7,057 nt of DNA, from the NCBI GenBank assembly GCA_947177935.1, contig CAMWWG010000047.1:1-7057 (forward strand), given 5' to 3'. The notes below the pieces were generated by a model. That model searched no databases. It saw only the letters and a program-made list of their open reading frames with translations, and was not told where the DNA came from. The first letter of the stretch is position 1. Each line of letters begins with the position of its first letter. Both the position numbers and the translations under genes were made by a program. The stretch is from an uncultured Ruminococcus sp. Lineage in GTDB: Bacteria; Bacillota; Clostridia; Oscillospirales; Ruminococcaceae. This document shows positions 5,036 through 7,057 of the stretch, piece after piece.

Positions 5036-6102
5036 ATAATACTATAAATTATGGTTATGATGAAACACTCTCAGAATTATTGCAGGTTAGTGGTACGCAG
5101 GAATTACTGGAAAGTTTCGGGCTTGATCAGAATATGTCCTCTTTGACGGATCTCACAGATCCTGCAAACCTGACGGCATTACAATTTCAGGATTTTATGA
5201 GTGAAATCCTCGACAGTATGAAAAATCAGGTTTATGCACCATTGCAGATGCTTGGATTATGTATCGGGATTATTTTATTATCAGCGCTTTCCGGATGTCT
5301 ATATTCCCAGAAAAAAAGCATTTCCCGGATTTATGATATAATTTCCGTTCTGTGTGCGGCAAGTGCAGTGATTGCACCAATGACGGAGATATTTCTGCGT
5401 TCAGCACAGATTCTGGAAAAAACAGCAGATTTCATGCTGGTATTTTCGTCAATCTTCGGGGCAATTCTTGGCATTAACGGGAATCTGACGGCATCTGCCG
5501 GCTATCAAGGCGCAATTGTGATGTTATGCAGCATTGCCCTGGAAATTTCTGTAAAACTACTGTTCCCATTCTTGACAATGAGTCTTGCCATGGGTTTGGT
5601 AGACGCTGTCAATCCGGAGATTGCTTTGTCCGGGATGATTCAGCTGCTTCGGAAAGTCACGGTCTGGATTCTGGGATTTCTGATGGCGCTGTTTCTGGGA
5701 TTTCTGTCTGTCCAAAGCATTGTGGCATCTTCAGCGGACAAGCTTGGCACAAAAGCGATTAAATACACAATTTCCGGATTTGTTCCGTTTGTCGGCGGTG
5801 CAATTTCAGATGCGTATTCCGCCGTGCTCGGCAGTATGGATTTGTTGAAATCCGCAACGGGCATGATCGGCATTCTTGCTGTTCTGGCATTGCTTCTTCC
5901 AGTTTTGACGGAATTATTTCTTTACAAAACAGTTGCTGCCGGAGCAGCGGCAATTGCGGAATTATTCTCTGCATCCGGACTGGCAGGACTGTTCCGGAAT
6001 CTGGAATCTGTGTTATCCGTCGGCTTTTCCATCTCGGTCAGTTTTTCCGTGATGTTTATTGTCAGCACTGGAATCATGACAGCATTAGGGAATGGAGGCT
6101 AA
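5032..6102 (+). CDS. spoIIIAE: Stage III sporulation protein AE
   Basis: A 356-residue polytopic membrane protein of the SpoIIIA complex. The ATG at 5032 overlaps the spoIIIAD stop (ATGA); GGAG at 5017-5020 lies 11 bases upstream. The frame stays open back to an in-frame stop at 4921-4923, but that extension is spoIIIAD in another frame and adds no plausible leader. Residues 1-65 are polar. About seven hydrophobic segments follow, near 70-92, 101-122, 133-148, 160-190, 208-230, 275-297 and 327-350. The family signature is at 224-268: FLSVQS, ADKLGTKAIKYTISGFVPF, VGGAISDAYSAVLGSM. B. subtilis SpoIIIAE is about 400 residues with a cleavable signal peptide; here the protein is shorter and no signal peptide precedes the soluble part. 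The assignment is firm from motifs and gene order. Confidence 0.94.
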   Translation: MNNTINYGYDETLSELLQVSGTQELLESFGLDQNMSSLTDLTDPANLTALQFQDFMSEILDSMKNQVYAPLQMLGLCIGIILLSALSGCLYSQKKSISRIYDIISVLCAASAVIAPMTEIFLRSAQILEKTADFMLVFSSIFGAILGINGNLTASAGYQGAIVMLCSIALEISVKLLFPFLTMSLAMGLVDAVNPEIALSGMIQLLRKVTVWILGFLMALFLGFLSVQSIVASSADKLGTKAIKYTISGFVPFVGGAISDAYSAVLGSMDLLKSATGMIGILAVLALLLPVLTELFLYKTVAAGAAAIAELFSASGLAGLFRNLESVLSVGFSISVSFSVMFIVSTGIMTALGNGG

Positions 6103-6115
6103 AAATTTTATCATG
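6094..6115 (+). promoter_or_regulatory. spoIIIAF: Ribosome binding site bearing on the spoIIIAF start choice
   Basis: GGAGG (6094-6098) lies inside the end of spoIIIAE and 14 bases upstream of ATG 6113, a long but tolerable spacing across an A+T-rich stretch. The alternative ATG at 6092 has only AGGG (6087-6090) one base ahead, too close to function. This favours 6113, or re-initiation by ribosomes ending spoIIIAE at 6102. Confidence 0.5.
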
Positions 6116-6589
6116 TTAATATCTCTGAATTTTCTGGGATCTTTTGAATCTCTGGAATCTTTGAAAACTGCCGTGATTTCTGTCTGTATGCTAAGCATTG
6201 CTGTTGCGGTCTGTACATTGATCTTGCCGGATACGGCGCTTACAAAGCAGGTCAGATTCCTGATTTCCCTGTTATTGATTATCAGCCTTGCTGTGCCGTT
6301 AGCGGATCTGGATTTTCCGGTTTCCATGCAGGAAATTCAGCAGGAACGTTCTCAGGAAACGGCGCAGGCAGTTACGGAATCCTGTCTGGAGAATGCTTTG
6401 ATTGTATTACTGGAACAGGAGCAGATTGTTTGTGAAGAACTGCATGTTACTGTGCATATTGATGAAACGAATCGCATATCTATTAGAGAAGTCAATGTGC
6501 TTTGCAATGACTTCCAGAAAGCCTGCCGTGTCCTGGAACAGGCACTCGGAGAGGAGGCGGAAATTCATGTTACGCAAATTCTGGAATAA
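6113..6589 (+). CDS. spoIIIAF: Stage III sporulation protein AF
   Basis: A membrane-anchored protein of the SpoIIIA complex; 158 residues from ATG 6113, or 165 if ATG 6092 is used. Two hydrophobic segments open it: TAVISVCMLSIAVAVCTLIL and VRFLISLLLIISLAVPLADL. The linker between them, LPDTALTKQ, is typical of the family. After the second segment comes a Gln/Glu-rich helix (MQEIQQERSQETAQAV). A C-terminal alpha/beta domain follows, with ENALIVLLEQEQ, the strand ELHVTVHIDETN and VCRVLEQALG-like helices, consistent with the ring-building-motif fold described for SpoIIIAF. The B. subtilis protein is longer (about 206). spoIIIAG starts inside its last 23 bases. Family assignment rests mainly on architecture and position; the sequence of this family is poorly conserved. 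Confidence 0.88.
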   Translation: MLISLNFLGSFESLESLKTAVISVCMLSIAVAVCTLILPDTALTKQVRFLISLLLIISLAVPLADLDFPVSMQEIQQERSQETAQAVTESCLENALIVLLEQEQIVCEELHVTVHIDETNRISIREVNVLCNDFQKACRVLEQALGEEAEIHVTQILE

Positions 6590-7057
6590 ATTCTGGAATC
6601 AATACAAAACCAGTTTCAAGAAAGATATGTTAGTGCATATTCTTGTGATACTGGGATTATTCGGAATGTTCTGCATACTCTGTTCTTCCTGTTTTGAGGA
6701 AGAGAGTGCAGGAAGTTCACAGGATTCCGGGAATTTATCTGAAAGTTCCGGAAATAACAAAAATTTAAAAATTTCTGAATATTCTGAAAATTCCGAGGAA
6801 ATAGAAAATATTTCGCAGGAATCCTATCGTTTGCAGTTGCAGCAGCAGCTTGCTGACATGCTTAGCAGTATGTCCGGCGTCGGCAAAGCAGAAGTATTAG
6901 TCACTATTCAGGGAAGTGAGGCGTATCATTATGCGCAGGAGGAAAACAGCCGTTATGTCACCGTCGGCGGTTCGCAGAAAGAAGCGCTTGTGGAATCGAT
7001 CTCCCATCCTGAAATCACGGGCGTTGTCGTTGCCTGCGAGGGCGGTTCAAGAAGTAC
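6567..7057 (+). CDS. spoIIIAG: Stage III sporulation protein AG, 3' truncated by the window edge
   Basis: The visible 163 codons encode most of SpoIIIAG, which in B. subtilis forms a large ring between the mother-cell and forespore membranes as part of the SpoIIIA-SpoIIQ channel. The ATG at 6567 lies 9 bases after a consensus AGGAGG (6552-6557) and overlaps spoIIIAF by 23 bases. Residues 1-20 are basic and aromatic (MLRKFWNKFWNQYKTSFKK), and 21-39 form one membrane segment. Residues about 43-84 are a low-complexity Ser/Asn/Glu linker. The ring-building domain then begins: YRLQLQQQLADMLSSM, GVGKAEVLVTIQGSEAY, a short Tyr-Val-containing hairpin, and HPEITGVVVACEGG. The frame has no stop before the window ends. 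spoIIIAH would be expected next. Confidence 0.92.
   Translation, partial: MLRKFWNKFWNQYKTSFKKDMLVHILVILGLFGMFCILCSSCFEEESAGSSQDSGNLSESSGNNKNLKISEYSENSEEIENISQESYRLQLQQQLADMLSSMSGVGKAEVLVTIQGSEAYHYAQEENSRYVTVGGSQKEALVESISHPEITGVVVACEGGSRS

Noticed and set aside
5526..5762. 78-codon + strand open frame inside spoIIIAE
   Set aside because: It is an alternative frame of a conserved region of spoIIIAE with no independent start signals.
6678..6695. Lipobox-like Cys cluster after the SpoIIIAG membrane segment (CILCSSC)
   Set aside because: No Leu/Val/Ile sits three residues before a Cys with the right intervening residues, and SpoIIIAG is known as a membrane-anchored ring protein, not a lipoprotein.

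Overview
The window reads as a chromosomal piece of a low-to-medium GC Gram-positive anaerobe of class Clostridia, most likely a gut or rumen Ruminococcus-like member of the Oscillospiraceae. Three things point there: a cell-surface type leucine-rich-repeat protein ending in a type I dockerin (a cellulosome signature), a secreted-type pectin esterase, and a complete-looking spoIIIA sporulation operon (endospore-forming Firmicutes only). The species cannot be fixed from the sequence alone. Every supported gene is on the + strand.

Region 1 (1-1023) holds the 3' part of a gene for a modular carbohydrate esterase: the tail of a CBM35/CBM6-like module followed by a full SGNH/GDSL domain of the rhamnogalacturonan acetylesterase type (CE12). 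The gene is open at the left edge, and the first in-frame ATG (position 50) is inside the CBM. It ends at a strong intrinsic terminator.

Region 2 (about 1050-2807) is a self-contained transcription unit: a near-consensus sigma-A promoter, a long A-rich leader, a strong Shine-Dalgarno, one gene for a secreted BspA-type LRR protein with a C-terminal dockerin, and a perfect 10-bp-stem terminator. Regions 1 and 2 plausibly both serve an extracellular plant-polysaccharide lifestyle, but nothing shows that they are co-regulated.

Region 3 (2808-7057) is the spoIIIA operon in its canonical order: spoIIIAA (ATPase), AB, AC, AD, AE, AF and the start of AG, which runs off the right edge; spoIIIAH is expected just beyond. 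In Bacillus these proteins are made in the mother cell under sigma-E and build, with SpoIIQ, the feeding-tube-like complex across the two membranes around the forespore. A plausible sigma-E-like promoter and a palindromic element precede spoIIIAA. AA/AB and AD/AE overlap by ATGA, and AF/AG overlap by 23 bases with a strong internal Shine-Dalgarno. AB-AC and AC-AD are separated by unusually A+T-rich spacers of about 60 bases. spoIIIAC appears to start with TTG, and SpoIIIAE lacks the N-terminal signal peptide known from B. subtilis.

I see no previously undescribed system, mobile element, CRISPR array or RNA gene. The items worth a second look are local oddities in known families: the dockerin-LRR protein, the element upstream of spoIIIA, the A+T spacers with dyads, the missing SpoIIIAE leader and variant motif residues.
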